From positions 23,909 through 87,908 of the forward strand of contig WGLT01000018.1 of assembly GCA_016125425.1 (NCBI GenBank): 64,000 bases of DNA. Direction: 5' to 3'. Origin of the DNA: Alphaproteobacteria bacterium. GTDB lineage: Bacteria > Pseudomonadota > Alphaproteobacteria > Caulobacterales > Parvularculaceae. Below, one piece after another: positions 8,746 through 17,695 of the stretch. Under the pieces are notes generated by a model. It worked only from the letters and a program-made list of their open reading frames with translations, was not told where the DNA came from and ran no database searches. Numbering within the stretch: position 1 is the first letter of the stretch; every line of letters begins with the position of its first letter. Made by a program: the position numbers and the translations under genes.

Positions 8746-11514
8746 GTGAAGCTGCTCGATAAGTCTCTCCGCAGCCGGCTGACGACGCTCGTGATCGCGG
8801 CGATTTTCGGCGCCGTGGCGATTGTGACGGCTTCGTCGATGTGGCGGGAGATCGTCCAGTACGGAGCAAGCAAGGTCGCGGAATTGAACGGCGCAGCCAG
8901 CGTCTTCGCGTCGGCGATCGCCCAAGACGTTCGCGCCGGCGACAAAGCCGCCGCGCTTGACGCGCTGAGCGCCATGGCGAAAGTCCCGACGGTCAAATAT
9001 GTTCGCGTCGAGGCGGCCGACGGTTCGGAGTTCATCGAACGCGGCGCGTCCGCGTCTTTCGCGAGCGACAGGACGGCGCTCTCCATGACGCCGACCATGC
9101 GGGCGCTCTCCATGCTGACGTCGAAAGTGGCGGTCGCGAAAGCGCCCATCGTCGACGACGGCGAGACCATTGGCTGGATCTGGCTTGAAGCTGACACCTC
9201 TTCGCTCTCCGAGCGGATCGCGCGTTTGATGTGGGACGCGCTGGTCGCGGCTTTGTGGGCGGCCGGCATCGGTCTGCTCATCGCGCTCAGAATGCAACGC
9301 GCCGTGACGCGGCCCATCCTCGCGCTCTCTGACACCATGGCGGAAGTCCGCCGGACCGGCGATTTCGGCCTGCGCGCCGCGCGCGAAAGCAATGACGAAA
9401 TCGGCTTGCTCGTCGATTCGTTCAACGACATGCTCAACGAAATTCAGGAGCGTGACGCGCAGCTCATCGCGCATCAGAGAAATCTGAAGAAGACGGTCGA
9501 GCAACGCACGCGTCAATTGAATCAGGCCAAGGAGGACGCAGAAGCGGCCAATCTGGCGAAGTCGGAGTTTCTGGCCACGATGAGCCATGAAATCCGCACG
9601 CCCATGAACGGCATGCTGGTCATGGCGGAGCTTCTGAGCGCGGCGGATCTCAACCCGCGACAGAAGCGGTATGCCGACGTGGTCGTCAAATCGGGACAAA
9701 GCCTTCTCGCCATTATCAACGACATTCTCGACCTGTCCAAAATCGAAGCCGGTCGGCTCGAACTGGAATTGATTCCGGTCAGCCCTGTCGGAATCATCAA
9801 CGACGTCGTGGGCCTCTTCTGGGAGCGCGCCTCGAGCAAGGGCGTCGATTTGGCGGCGTATGTCGGTCCGGGCGTGCCCGAGAAAATCGAAGGCGATCCG
9901 GTGCGCCTCAATCAGATCCTTTCCAATCTCGTTAATAACGCTTTGAAATTCACAGAAAAAGGCGAAGTCGTCGTCTCGGCGAAGCGGGTTCGCACGCGCG
10001 ATCAGTCCTGCGTCATAGAATTTTCGGTCTCCGATACGGGCGTCGGCATTCCAAAGGACAAGCAGGCGGCGATTTTCGAGGCTTTCAGCCAGGCGGACCA
10101 GACGACGACGCGCAAGTTCGGCGGCACAGGTCTCGGACTTGCGATCTGCCGCAGGCTGGTCGAAAGAATGAACGGAACGATCAGCGTCAAGAGCATTGAG
10201 GGCAGGGGATCGCGCTTTCAGTTCAGCTTCCCGTCCCGCGTGATCGAGCCGCCGCGCGCCGGGCCGGAAGCCGCGCGCGGCAAGAATGCGATCATCGCTG
10301 TCGCTGGCGCAGCGACGGCGAAAATGCTGGCCCGCTATCTGGAGGAGGCCGGGGTATCGACGCAGATCGTCGGACAGGGCAGCGCGATCGTATCCTATGT
10401 TGCGTATACGGATATCATCTTCGCGGCGCCCGAGTTTCTGGACGCGTTTCACAAGGCGGTCGCCGGCGATCCCGACCAGTGGATACCGACGCGCATCTGC
10501 GTTTCCGAGCTTGGCGACGCCGCTTCGGACAGGCTGCTTGAGTCCGGCGTTGCAGAGGATCTGCTCATCAAGCCGTTGTCGCGAGACGACGTGATGAGTC
10601 AGATCGAGCGCATTCTGGAGGGGCGTTTGCGGCGCGGCGCGGCGGCGCGCGCGAGCGGCGGTTCGAAGTCCTCGACGCTGCCTTCCTTCTTCGGCGCGCG
10701 CGTGCTCGCCGCTGACGACAGCCCAGTCAATCGCGAGGTGGTGCGCGAAGCGCTGTTGCGTCTCGACATGCAGGCGACCCTTGTCGAAGACGGGGCGAGC
10801 GCCGTCGAGGCGGCGAAGACCGGCCAATTCGATCTCATCCTCATGGATTGCTCCATGCCGGGTATGGACGGTTTCGAGGCGACGCGCGCGATCCGCGCTT
10901 TCGAAGCCGAGACAGGCGCGCCGCCGATTCCGATCCTGGCGCTCACAGCGCATGTCGCCGGCGCGTATGACGAATGGGCGAAGGCCGGCATGAACGACTA
11001 TCTGACCAAACCATTCACGCTTGACGCGCTGGCGGGCGCCATCGCCGCGCATCTGCCCGCGCGGGCGCGGCCGGCTCCCGCAGCGCCGCAAGCGACGAAG
11101 TCTCCGCCGGATCGAGCGCCTGAGAAGGGCGATACGCCGCCAACGGATGTTTTCGATCGAACGGTCCTCGACAGTCTGACCGCAATGCAGTCGAGCGGAG
11201 GAGACTTAACCGTGCGCGCGCTCGATCTTTTTGCGGAGCATTCAAAGCCCGCCGCAATGCGCCTTGCGAAGGCGGCGCGGTCCTGCGATGACGCGAAGGA
11301 GTTAAAGTCTTCCGCGCACGCCCTCAAATCAATGAGCCTCAATGTCGGCGCGCGCCGGCTCGCAGAAGCGGCGAGCGCGATAGAACAGGAGGCCGCCGGC
11401 GCTTGCGACGCCGCGCGAATCCGCGCGCTCATGGGAAGAATTCGCGACGAATTCGCCGCCGCGCATGAGGCGCTTCCGGCGATACGATCATCTTATGCGC
11501 GGGACGCCGCATAG
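8746..11514 (+). CDS. Membrane hybrid histidine kinase (HAMP-HisKA-HATPase-REC-HPt)
   Basis: This 922-residue tetrapartite sensor has BarA-like order. TM1 is at about 12-33 and a short periplasmic part of about 125 residues follows. TM2 is at about 162-182, HAMP at 183-235 and a short coiled linker follows. HisKA has H281 in [12 protein letters not shown]. HATPase_c has [12 protein letters not shown] and [10 protein letters not shown] region at about 512-625 looks like a degenerate receiver without an acceptor Asp. The active receiver has D701 in [13 protein letters not shown]. The HPt domain has H858 in AHALKSMS. The start is a GTG with no good Shine-Dalgarno sequence, but TM1 begins at once, so a later start is unlikely. 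It is divergent from the cytoplasmic REC-kinase gene. The stimulus is unknown. Confidence 0.9.
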   Translation: MKLLDKSLRSRLTTLVIAAIFGAVAIVTASSMWREIVQYGASKVAELNGAASVFASAIAQDVRAGDKAAALDALSAMAKVPTVKYVRVEAADGSEFIERGASASFASDRTALSMTPTMRALSMLTSKVAVAKAPIVDDGETIGWIWLEADTSSLSERIARLMWDALVAALWAAGIGLLIALRMQRAVTRPILALSDTMAEVRRTGDFGLRAARESNDEIGLLVDSFNDMLNEIQERDAQLIAHQRNLKKTVEQRTRQLNQAKEDAEAANLAKSEFLATMSHEIRTPMNGMLVMAELLSAADLNPRQKRYADVVVKSGQSLLAIINDILDLSKIEAGRLELELIPVSPVGIINDVVGLFWERASSKGVDLAAYVGPGVPEKIEGDPVRLNQILSNLVNNALKFTEKGEVVVSAKRVRTRDQSCVIEFSVSDTGVGIPKDKQAAIFEAFSQADQTTTRKFGGTGLGLAICRRLVERMNGTISVKSIEGRGSRFQFSFPSRVIEPPRAGPEAARGKNAIIAVAGAATAKMLARYLEEAGVSTQIVGQGSAIVSYVAYTDIIFAAPEFLDAFHKAVAGDPDQWIPTRICVSELGDAASDRLLESGVAEDLLIKPLSRDDVMSQIERILEGRLRRGAAARASGGSKSSTLPSFFGARVLAADDSPVNREVVREALLRLDMQATLVEDGASAVEAAKTGQFDLILMDCSMPGMDGFEATRAIRAFEAETGAPPIPILALTAHVAGAYDEWAKAGMNDYLTKPFTLDALAGAIAAHLPARARPAPAAPQATKSPPDRAPEKGDTPPTDVFDRTVLDSLTAMQSSGGDLTVRALDLFAEHSKPAAMRLAKAARSCDDAKELKSSAHALKSMSLNVGARRLAEAASAIEQEAAGACDAARIRALMGRIRDEFAAAHEALPAIRSSYARDAA

Positions 11515-11536
11515 AAAGTCCGTATAAGGAACAATA

Positions 11537-12193
11537 TCAGTGGAATCGAATCGAGACGCGCGCGCATCCGATGATGCGCGGGTCGCCGTCGATCATGATT
11601 GTTTTGTGCGAAGGATCGCTTGAATAAGGCTCGAGCCGCGCCGGCGCGTCGCGCCAGCGCCGCAACAGCGGAAAACTCATCGGCGCGGCGAGACAAAAGG
11701 TGCCGTCCACGGGACGCCGGTCCGCATAGTCGATGACGACCAGCGTGTCTTTCGGAAAGGCGAGATTGACGGCGGCGTCGTTGACGAAGAGCGCGAACAC
11801 GCGGTGCGAGCCGACGGTCACGGGAATATAATCTTCGGCGACCGAATGGGGGTCGACGGCCGGATCGTCGAGCAGCCGGGCGGCGTCTGAAAAGCTGATG
11901 ACGGGCGTGTGGTGGAGCGGCCGGCGCAGATAGGCCGCGCCGGGACTCTTGTCGCGTTCGACGCTCGAGCGGGCGCCTTCTGCGAGCCATTCGAGCGGCG
12001 TCGCGAGCGCTTCGGCGACCTTGGCCAGCATAAGCCGACGCGGGTCGTGGACGCCGCTCTCCCAGTTGGCGACGGACGGCTGGCTGACGCCGATGCGCGC
12101 GGCGAGGTCGGCCTGGTTCAGCCCCGCCGCCTTCCTTGCGGCGCGAATGCGTTCGCCGATCGTGGCGAAGCCGGTGGTGTCGAAATCATTCAT
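11537..12193 (-). CDS. XRE-family transcriptional regulator with S24-like C-terminal domain
   Basis: Residues 12-65 form a Cro/CI-type helix-turn-helix (RIRAARKAAGLNQADLAARI, QPSVANWESG). Residues of about 105-215 resemble the LexA/CI S24 dimerisation-protease fold. In the place where S24 proteins carry the Ser of the GxSM motif this protein reads FVNDAAVN, and the expected Lys region reads FPLLRRWRD. Both catalytic residues therefore seem absent, so autocleavage looks unlikely. It probably works as a ligand-responsive or constitutive repressor. It is divergent from a small unknown gene, with an AT-rich intergenic region that holds an imperfect palindrome at 12215-12233. There is no prophage around it. 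Confidence 0.8.
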   Translation of the reverse strand: MNDFDTTGFATIGERIRAARKAAGLNQADLAARIGVSQPSVANWESGVHDPRRLMLAKVAEALATPLEWLAEGARSSVERDKSPGAAYLRRPLHHTPVISFSDAARLLDDPAVDPHSVAEDYIPVTVGSHRVFALFVNDAAVNLAFPKDTLVVIDYADRRPVDGTFCLAAPMSFPLLRRWRDAPARLEPYSSDPSHKTIMIDGDPRIIGCARVSIRFH

Positions 12194-12214
12194 AACGTAT
12201 CCCGCGAAATATAA

Positions 12215-12233
12215 GTGTAACTAATAAATTCAC
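12215..12233. promoter_or_regulatory. Candidate operator (imperfect 19-bp palindrome)
   Basis: The site reads GTG-TAACTAATAAATT-CAC. Six of nine position pairs are complementary about a central A. It lies 22 bases before the start of the XRE/S24 regulator in a stretch much richer in A+T than its surroundings. An autoregulatory operator is the natural guess, since proteins of this kind bind such palindromes near their own promoters. This is inference only. Confidence 0.35.
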
Positions 12234-12410
12234 CGCGTGCGCCGCGCAAGCTTTGTGCGCCGCAGTATAAATACAAGCAATTATGGGGGTTTCCGGTAAA
12301 CTGCATGGTTTTATTTTTTCGCGTCTGCTCTTGAAAAAATCAGTCAACCTTATATTCTTTGCGTGAAGAGCCTGCTGACACCGAGGCTGACACAGAGATT
12401 GAGGTCGTTG

Positions 12411-12611
12411 ATGTCGGATCTTTGCACGCGCGATGGGGCGTCGCGGCTGGCGGCGCAAATCAAGGAGTTCTGGAGGAAACGCGGCTTCGACGTGGACGTT
12501 GAAACCCGCGACGAAGGTTTTGTCTCGACGATGCGCTCGGCGCGCACCGATCTTCGAAGCGACATGGTCAACGGCATGCCGCGCCGGATGCGGCCGATCG
12601 AGGCGAACTAG
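12411..12611 (+). CDS. Small protein of unknown function (66 aa)
   Basis: I do not recognise a family. The ATG at 12411 has GAGG seven bases upstream, which I prefer over the GTG at 12363 in the same frame. The protein is hydrophilic and basic, with no signal peptide or membrane segment. The core SRLAAQIKEFWRKRGFDVDVETRD is followed by a C-terminal tail ending NGMPRRMRPIEAN. It faces the XRE/S24 gene divergently and converges with gph, whose stop lies three bases after its own. It could be a target of the neighbouring repressor. Confidence 0.65.
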   Translation: MSDLCTRDGASRLAAQIKEFWRKRGFDVDVETRDEGFVSTMRSARTDLRSDMVNGMPRRMRPIEAN

Positions 12612-12613
12612 AC

Positions 12614-13285
12614 TCAATCGAGCGCATCATAGACGAGCGCCGGCAGCGACCGGTACTCGTCGAAACTCGCATAGGCCTCGCCCATCAGGAGGCGGGGCCC
12701 GTACCCGAAACTGGCGACGAGACAAGGCAAACCGGCGGCTTCGGCGGCCTTGATGTCGATGTCGCTGTCCCCGATGAACACGCCCTCGCGCGCGCCGGCG
12801 AGCTCCAGGCAGCGTCTCACCGGCTTGGGGTCCGGCTTGGCCTTGTCCGTCGTGTCCATGCCGACGACGGCTTCGAACAGGCTTTCGATCCGCAGCGCCT
12901 GAAGCAGGAGCCGGGAGGGCTCTTCGCGCTTATTGGTGCAGATCGCCACTTTCGCGCCGTCTTCTTTCAGCCGCCCGATCGCCTCAATCGCGTCGGGAAA
13001 CGGCCGTGAATGTTCGGCGATATTCGCATAGTAATGTTCGAGAAAGAGCTGGAGATGGCGGTCCATGGCGTCGTCGTCCGGCTGTCGGCCATGGGCTTCA
13101 AAGCCGCGCCGGAGCATGGCGCGCGCGCCGTGTCCGACGAGATGACGAACCTCGGCGAGCGGGATCGGCTCGAGCCCTTCGCGCAGGAGGACGTGGTTCA
13201 TGGCGGCCGCGAGATCGCCCGCGGTGTCTATCAGCGTGCCGTCGAGATCGAAAATCACAGCGACGCCTTTGAGATTATCGCGCAT
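12614..13285 (-). CDS. gph: Phosphoglycolate phosphatase-like HAD hydrolase
   Basis: This HAD-superfamily phosphatase of 223 residues is expected to clear 2-phosphoglycolate, a by-product of DNA end repair or oxygenation reactions. Motif I is FDLDGTLIDTAGDL (nucleophile Asp near residue 14), motif II is the ICTNK block, and motif III/IV are KPDPKP and GDSDIDIKAAEAAG. The helical cap with LLREGLEP and VGHGARAML follows motif I, as in Gph. The ATG has GGAGAAGTAA directly upstream. It is divergent from glmU. Related HAD phosphatases of other specificity cannot be excluded. Confidence 0.85.
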   Translation of the reverse strand: MRDNLKGVAVIFDLDGTLIDTAGDLAAAMNHVLLREGLEPIPLAEVRHLVGHGARAMLRRGFEAHGRQPDDDAMDRHLQLFLEHYYANIAEHSRPFPDAIEAIGRLKEDGAKVAICTNKREEPSRLLLQALRIESLFEAVVGMDTTDKAKPDPKPVRRCLELAGAREGVFIGDSDIDIKAAEAAGLPCLVASFGYGPRLLMGEAYASFDEYRSLPALVYDALD

Positions 13286-13403
13286 TTACTTCTCCGCCCT
13301 TTCAAGACAACAAGACGCGCGGGGCGCGCCGCGGCGCGAATCCGCTTATCCGCCCGTCTAACCCTGCGGGACGCTGTTGGCGAGCGCTAAGGGAAAAAGA
13401 ACT

Positions 13404-14753
13404 ATGGACAATACTGCGATCGCGGCGGTGATTCTGGCGGCCGGCCAGGGCGTCAGGATGAAATCGGACCTCCCGAAAGTGCTCCACCCCGTCGGGGCCA
13501 AGCCGATGCTCGCTCACGTGATCGACGCGGCGGCCGCGCTCGATCCCCGACGGCTTGCGATCGTCGTCGGCGATCAGGCGCCGCAAGTGCGCGAAGCGGC
13601 GACGGCGCTGCGTCCGGACGCGCAGATCGCCGTCCAGGCCCCGCCGCGCGGCACGGGCGACGCGGTCGCCAAAGCGACGCCGGCGCTCGAAGGCTTCGAC
13701 GGCGTCGTTCTCATTCTCTACGCCGATACGCCGCTGATCGAACCGCAGACCTTGCGCGGACTCGTCAAAGCCGCGCATGGGCGCGCGGGCGCCGTGCTCG
13801 GCTTTCGCGCCGCCGATCCCGGCGGCTACGGGCGGCTCGTGCTCGACAAGGCGGGCGGCCTTGAGCGCATCGTCGAAGCCAAGGACGCTTCTCCGCAAGA
13901 ACTCGCGATTGATCTCTGCAATTCCGGCGTGATGGCGGTCGAGGCGGCGTTTCTGCGTTCGGCGTTGCCGCGGCTCGCGCCGAACAACGCCAAGAACGAA
14001 TATTATCTGACCGACATTATCGCTATGGCGCGCGGCGAAGGACAGGGCTTCGCCGTCGCGTTCGGCGATGAAGACGAAGTGCTCGGCGTCAATTCGCGTA
14101 TCGAACTCTCCGCCGCCGAACAGATCTTTCAGGAACGGCGCCGCATTCTCGCCATGGCCGACGGCGCGACGCTCATTGATCCGTCGACGGTCTATTTCTC
14201 CCATGACACGCAGATCGGCCGCGACGTCGTCGTCGAGCCGAATGTCTGGTTCGGGCCAGGCGTTTCGATCGCCGACGGCGCGCGCATCCGGGCGTTTTCG
14301 CATCTCGAAGGCGCGCGCGTCGGGCCGGGCGCGCAGGTCGGGCCTTTCGCAAGGCTGCGGCCGGGCGCCGAGCTTCAGACAGGCGCGCGCGTCGGCAATT
14401 TCGTCGAGGTCAAGGCCGCGACGATCGGCGAAGGCGCCAAGGTCAATCATCTCGCCTATATAGGCGACGCCGGCGTCGGCGCCCGCGCCAATATCGGAGC
14501 CGGCGCGATCACCTGCAATTATGACGGTTTCGGAAAGCATCGAACGGAAATCGGCGCTGACGCGTTTATCGGCTCGAACGCCGCGCTCGTCGCGCCGGTC
14601 AGCATCGGCAAAGGCGCCTATGTCGGCTCCGGCTCGGTCGTCACGCGCAATGTCGAAGACGACGCGCTCGCCGTCGCGCGCGGCCGTCAAAAAGACATTC
14701 CCGGCTGGGCCGCGCGCTTCCGAAAGGCGCATGAGGGGAAGAGGCAGGAGTGA
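13404..14753 (+). CDS. glmU: Bifunctional GlmU (N-acetylglucosamine-1-P uridyltransferase / glucosamine-1-P acetyltransferase)
   Basis: GlmU makes UDP-GlcNAc for peptidoglycan and LPS. The N-terminal uridyltransferase domain shows LAAGQGVRMKSDLPKVLHP and GTGDAV. The C-terminal half is a left-handed beta-helix with many hexapeptide repeats (for example GPGVSIADGARI, GARVGNFVEVK) and the acetyl-CoA region GAGAITCNYDG. I start at the ATG at 13404 (MDNTAIAAVILAAG, 449 residues); a TTG at 13377 is in frame but family alignment favours the ATG. rpiA follows 10 bases after its stop, so the two are likely co-transcribed. Confidence 0.95.
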   Translation: MDNTAIAAVILAAGQGVRMKSDLPKVLHPVGAKPMLAHVIDAAAALDPRRLAIVVGDQAPQVREAATALRPDAQIAVQAPPRGTGDAVAKATPALEGFDGVVLILYADTPLIEPQTLRGLVKAAHGRAGAVLGFRAADPGGYGRLVLDKAGGLERIVEAKDASPQELAIDLCNSGVMAVEAAFLRSALPRLAPNNAKNEYYLTDIIAMARGEGQGFAVAFGDEDEVLGVNSRIELSAAEQIFQERRRILAMADGATLIDPSTVYFSHDTQIGRDVVVEPNVWFGPGVSIADGARIRAFSHLEGARVGPGAQVGPFARLRPGAELQTGARVGNFVEVKAATIGEGAKVNHLAYIGDAGVGARANIGAGAITCNYDGFGKHRTEIGADAFIGSNAALVAPVSIGKGAYVGSGSVVTRNVEDDALAVARGRQKDIPGWAARFRKAHEGKRQE

Positions 14754-14763
14754 ACGGAAAGAA

Positions 14764-15462
14764 ATGACCCCGGATGATTGCAAGCGCCGCGCCGCCGAAG
14801 AAGCGATCGAACTGGTTCGCGACGGCATGACTTTGGGGCTTGGCACCGGCTCGACCGCGGCGCATTTCATAAAACTTCTCGGCGAGCGGATGCGCGCCGG
14901 CCTGCGCGTGCGCGGCGTTCCGACCTCCGAGGATACGCGCCGGCGCGCGGCGGAAGCGGGCGTGCCGCTGATCGACGCGGATGAAACGACGGTGATCGAT
15001 CTCGCCGTCGACGGAACCGACGAAACTGATTCGCGGCTCAATCTCATCAAAGGCGGCGGCGGGGCGCTCCTGCGCGAGAAGATTGTCGCCGCCGCGGCGC
15101 GGCGCTTCGTCGTGATCGCCGACGCCTCGAAGAAAGTGGCCGCGCTCGGCGCGTTTCCGCTCCCCGTCGAAATCGACCGCTTCGCCTTCGGCCTGACCGT
15201 GCGGCGAATCCGCGAGACGCTCGCCGCGGCGGGGCTCAAAGCCGAGGTCAGCCTGAGAAAAGGCCGCGACGGCGCGGCGTTCTTGTCCGACGGCGGGAAT
15301 TTCATCCTTGATTGCCGCGCCGGGCTTATCGCCGAGCCGGCCGCGCTCGATTCGGCTTTGCATGCGATTCCAGGCGTTGTTGAAACCGGCCTTTTCATCG
15401 GACTCGCCGATCTTGTGATCCTCGCCGGCCCGGACGGGGTCGAGACGCTGACATCACGATAA
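14764..15462 (+). CDS. rpiA: Ribose-5-phosphate isomerase A
   Basis: RpiA interconverts ribose-5-P and ribulose-5-P in the pentose phosphate pathway. The 232-residue protein from the ATG at 14764 has the family length. It shows the LGLGTGSTAAHFI phosphate loop, the catalytic DGTDETDS block, the KGGGGALLREKI segment and the LPVEIDRFA strand. The longer upstream frame is a shadow in the glmU 3' end. The ATG lies 10 bases after the glmU stop and both genes supply sugar phosphate metabolism. Confidence 0.95.
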   Translation: MTPDDCKRRAAEEAIELVRDGMTLGLGTGSTAAHFIKLLGERMRAGLRVRGVPTSEDTRRRAAEAGVPLIDADETTVIDLAVDGTDETDSRLNLIKGGGGALLREKIVAAAARRFVVIADASKKVAALGAFPLPVEIDRFAFGLTVRRIRETLAAAGLKAEVSLRKGRDGAAFLSDGGNFILDCRAGLIAEPAALDSALHAIPGVVETGLFIGLADLVILAGPDGVETLTSR

Positions 15463-15518
15463 TGCGCGCCGGCGAAGACGCCTTGGCGTCCAAGTCGTCC
15501 GGGCGCTAGGCTGGCGGC

Positions 15519-16052
15519 ATGTCGACGGACGACCATCCAGCGCCCGCCTCGCGATATGAGGAGCTCAAACGCGCCATCAGCGATTACGGCGAGGCGGCGT
15601 TTCAGAATCTGCTGCGCGCGCGCGCGCTCGGCGAGGCGGTGATCGCCGGCTTTCCCGCCTATATGGGCTGCGACAGCGCCTGCGTGTCGGGCGTGCCGCC
15701 TGAAGGCGCGTTCGACCCGCGCCGCGACTATGGCGAGGAAGCGTTCAGTTTTCACGGGCGGCAAGTGATTGCACTCGAACCGGTGCGTTTCGGCGTGTCG
15801 CTCATTGTCGGCAATGTCGAGGACAAGGGCGCGCTCTGGCTGAGAACCGCCGTTTCGGCGGAGGTCGCCGGCGAGGCGTTCGACGTATTTGTCGGCGCGC
15901 AGCCGATGATCCGCACGCCGCTCGAATTCGCCGGCGCGCTCGACCCGATCCATGAGGCGATCTATCGCGAATTCCTCAATGCTTTCCAGATCGAAGTCAT
16001 GGAGTTCCAGGATGTTCGCTTTCGTACCGGAATCGGATTTCTCCCGAGCTGA
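15519..16052 (+). CDS. Hypothetical protein (177 aa)
   Basis: I do not recognise a family. It is a soluble mixed alpha/beta protein without signal peptide or membrane helix. It starts with an acidic polar tail (MSTDDHPAPASRYEELKRAI), has a Cys pair in MGCDSACVSG, and a long C-terminal segment that reads like a helix and strand pair (IHEAIYREFLNAFQIEVMEFQ). It lies 56 bases after rpiA and 42 bases before the glutathione reductase gene on the same strand, so it may belong to either transcript. Codon use looks like that of the neighbours, so it should be a real gene. Confidence 0.7.
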   Translation: MSTDDHPAPASRYEELKRAISDYGEAAFQNLLRARALGEAVIAGFPAYMGCDSACVSGVPPEGAFDPRRDYGEEAFSFHGRQVIALEPVRFGVSLIVGNVEDKGALWLRTAVSAEVAGEAFDVFVGAQPMIRTPLEFAGALDPIHEAIYREFLNAFQIEVMEFQDVRFRTGIGFLPS

Positions 16053-16094
16053 GTCGCTCCGATCGCGTAACGCCGCTGTATGAAAGGCCGCTCC

Positions 16095-17468
16095 ATGCCG
16101 AGCTATGACTACGACCTGTTCACCATCGGCGCCGGCTCCGGCGGCGTGCGCGCCTCGCGGCTCGCGGCGATGTATGGCGCGCGCGTCGGCGTCGCGGAGG
16201 AATATCGCGTCGGCGGCACATGCGTCATCCGCGGCTGCGTGCCGAAAAAGCTCCTCGTCTACGCATCCGAGTTCGGCCACGCCTTCGAAGAGGCGAAGGG
16301 CTATGGCTGGACGGCGGGCGAGGTCGAATTCGACTGGCCGCGGCTTATCGCCAATAAGGACGATGAGATCGACCGCCTCAACGGCATCTATATCCGCAAT
16401 CTGAAAAACGCCGGCGCGGATATCTTCGACACGCGCGCCGTGCTGAAGGACGCGCACACCGTTCATCTCGTAAAGGAAGGACGCGACGTCACCGCCGATA
16501 AAATCCTGATCGCGACCGGCGGCGCGCCATGGGTCGATGAGACCGTGCCCGGCGGCTCGCTCGCGATCACGTCGAACGAAGCCTTCCATCTCGAAAAGCT
16601 GCCGAGGCATGTGGTGATCGCCGGCGGCGGCTATATCGCGGTCGAGTTCGCCTGCATCTTCCGGGGGCTCGGCTGCGAGGTCTGCCTTGTTTATCGCGGC
16701 GAAGACATTCTCCGCTATTTCGATCGCGATATTTCGGTTGCGGTTCATCGCGGTCTGCAGCGGCTCGGCGTGCGCGTCATTACGCAGGCGGTCTTTGAGA
16801 AGATCGAAGCGCTCGACGGCGATAACAAGCGCGTGCGTTTGTCGACAGGCGTATCGATCGATTGCGATCTCGTTTTCTGGGCGGTGGGACGAAAGCCGGC
16901 GACCCGCGGCATGGGGCTCGAAGAGGCGGGCGTCGAATTGACCGACAAAGGCGCGATCAAGGTGAATGAGTGGTCGCAGAGCTCCGTCGAGAATATTTAC
17001 GCGGTGGGCGACGTCACCGACCGCGTCAATCTGACGCCCGTCGCCATCCGCGAAGGCGCGGCCTTCGCCGAGACCGTCTTCAACAACAAGCCGACGAAGA
17101 TGGATTACGCCCTGATTCCGAGCGCCGTTTTCTCGCAGCCGCCTGTCGGCTCTGTCGGCCTTCCCGAACATGAGGCGCGGCGCGCCTTCAAACATATCGA
17201 CATCTACAAGACGGATTTCCGCCCGATGAAGAACACGCTCTCGGGCAGCGAACACCGGACGATGATGAAGCTTGTCGTCGACGCGGATACGGACAGGGTT
17301 CTCGGCTGCCATATTGTCGGCGAAGGCGCGCCCGAAATGATCCAGTGTCTCGCCATCGCGCTGAGGGCCGGCGCGACGAAGCGCGATTTCGACGAAACAT
17401 GCGCGCTGCATCCGACCTCCGCGGAGGAGCTCGTCACCATGCGCGAGAAATTCGTTCCGAAAATGTGA
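16095..17468 (+). CDS. gor: Glutathione-disulfide reductase
   Basis: This FAD/NADPH enzyme of 457 residues keeps glutathione reduced. The FAD motif is IGAGSGGVRASR near the N-terminus. The redox-active disulfide lies in GGTCVIRGCVPKK. The NADPH-binding fold shows AGGGYIAVEFA, and the C-terminal dimer domain ends with the catalytic HPTSAEELVTM. The absence of lipoamide dehydrogenase features and the short plant/bacterial GR layout support Gor. I prefer the ATG at 16095 because AAGG sits eight bases before it; an ATG at 16080 is also in frame. A hairpin follows about 110 bases downstream. The small glutaredoxin at 29510 would depend on this enzyme. Confidence 0.93.
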   Translation: MPSYDYDLFTIGAGSGGVRASRLAAMYGARVGVAEEYRVGGTCVIRGCVPKKLLVYASEFGHAFEEAKGYGWTAGEVEFDWPRLIANKDDEIDRLNGIYIRNLKNAGADIFDTRAVLKDAHTVHLVKEGRDVTADKILIATGGAPWVDETVPGGSLAITSNEAFHLEKLPRHVVIAGGGYIAVEFACIFRGLGCEVCLVYRGEDILRYFDRDISVAVHRGLQRLGVRVITQAVFEKIEALDGDNKRVRLSTGVSIDCDLVFWAVGRKPATRGMGLEEAGVELTDKGAIKVNEWSQSSVENIYAVGDVTDRVNLTPVAIREGAAFAETVFNNKPTKMDYALIPSAVFSQPPVGSVGLPEHEARRAFKHIDIYKTDFRPMKNTLSGSEHRTMMKLVVDADTDRVLGCHIVGEGAPEMIQCLAIALRAGATKRDFDETCALHPTSAEELVTMREKFVPKM

Positions 17469-17580
17469 CGGCGCGGTCTGCATGGCGTCCTTTCAATTCA
17501 CGCTGATCGAAAGGTAAGAGCGCGCCTGCGCCGGTTGATAACTATCGAACCCCCTGATTGGGGCTTTCGCGCAATTGGCG

Positions 17581-17606
17581 TCGCCTGAAAGGCGAGCCGC
17601 CTTTGT
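17581..17606 (+). terminator. Possible weak terminator after gor
   Basis: TCGCCT-GAA-AGGCGA forms a perfect six-base-pair hairpin (17581-17595), followed by GCCGCCTTTG, which is only a weak T tract. It lies between the convergent gor and dapD genes. I support it as a candidate only. Confidence 0.3.
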
Positions 17607-17623
17607 TCATGCGGGCCGATCGG

Positions 17624-17679
17624 GCGCAAAAAAATTTGCGCAAGCGGTCAGTTTCAACTTATCTGCGCGGAAATTTGCG
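17624..17679. repeat. Inverted and direct repeats of TTTGCG in the gor/dapD gap
   Basis: GCGCAAA-AAAA-TTTGCGC (17624-17641) is a perfect seven-base inverted repeat with an A4 loop. The nine-base word AAATTTGCG occurs at 17632-17640 and again at 17671-17679, 39 bases apart. The region is more AT-rich than its surroundings and lies 3' to both flanking genes. On the minus strand it follows dapD and could act as part of its transcription stop; no clear T run supports this. Confidence 0.45.
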
Positions 17680-17695
17680 ACAATGTTTTCGCAAT

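Noticed and set aside
8716..11091. Open frame of 791 codons antisense to the hybrid kinase
   Set aside because: The plus strand carries HAMP, HisKA, HATPase and receiver motifs. The antisense product is Arg/Ala/His-rich and without motif.
11537..12611. Prophage remnant around the CI-like repressor
   Set aside because: No integrase, phage structural gene, attachment repeat or composition shift beyond the short divergent promoter region is present.
13302..17483. Open frame of 1393 codons on the minus strand
   Set aside because: It runs antisense across glmU, rpiA, a hypothetical gene and gor, all with clear family motifs on the plus strand. It is Arg-rich, has no domain pattern and is explained by GC-rich codon bias.
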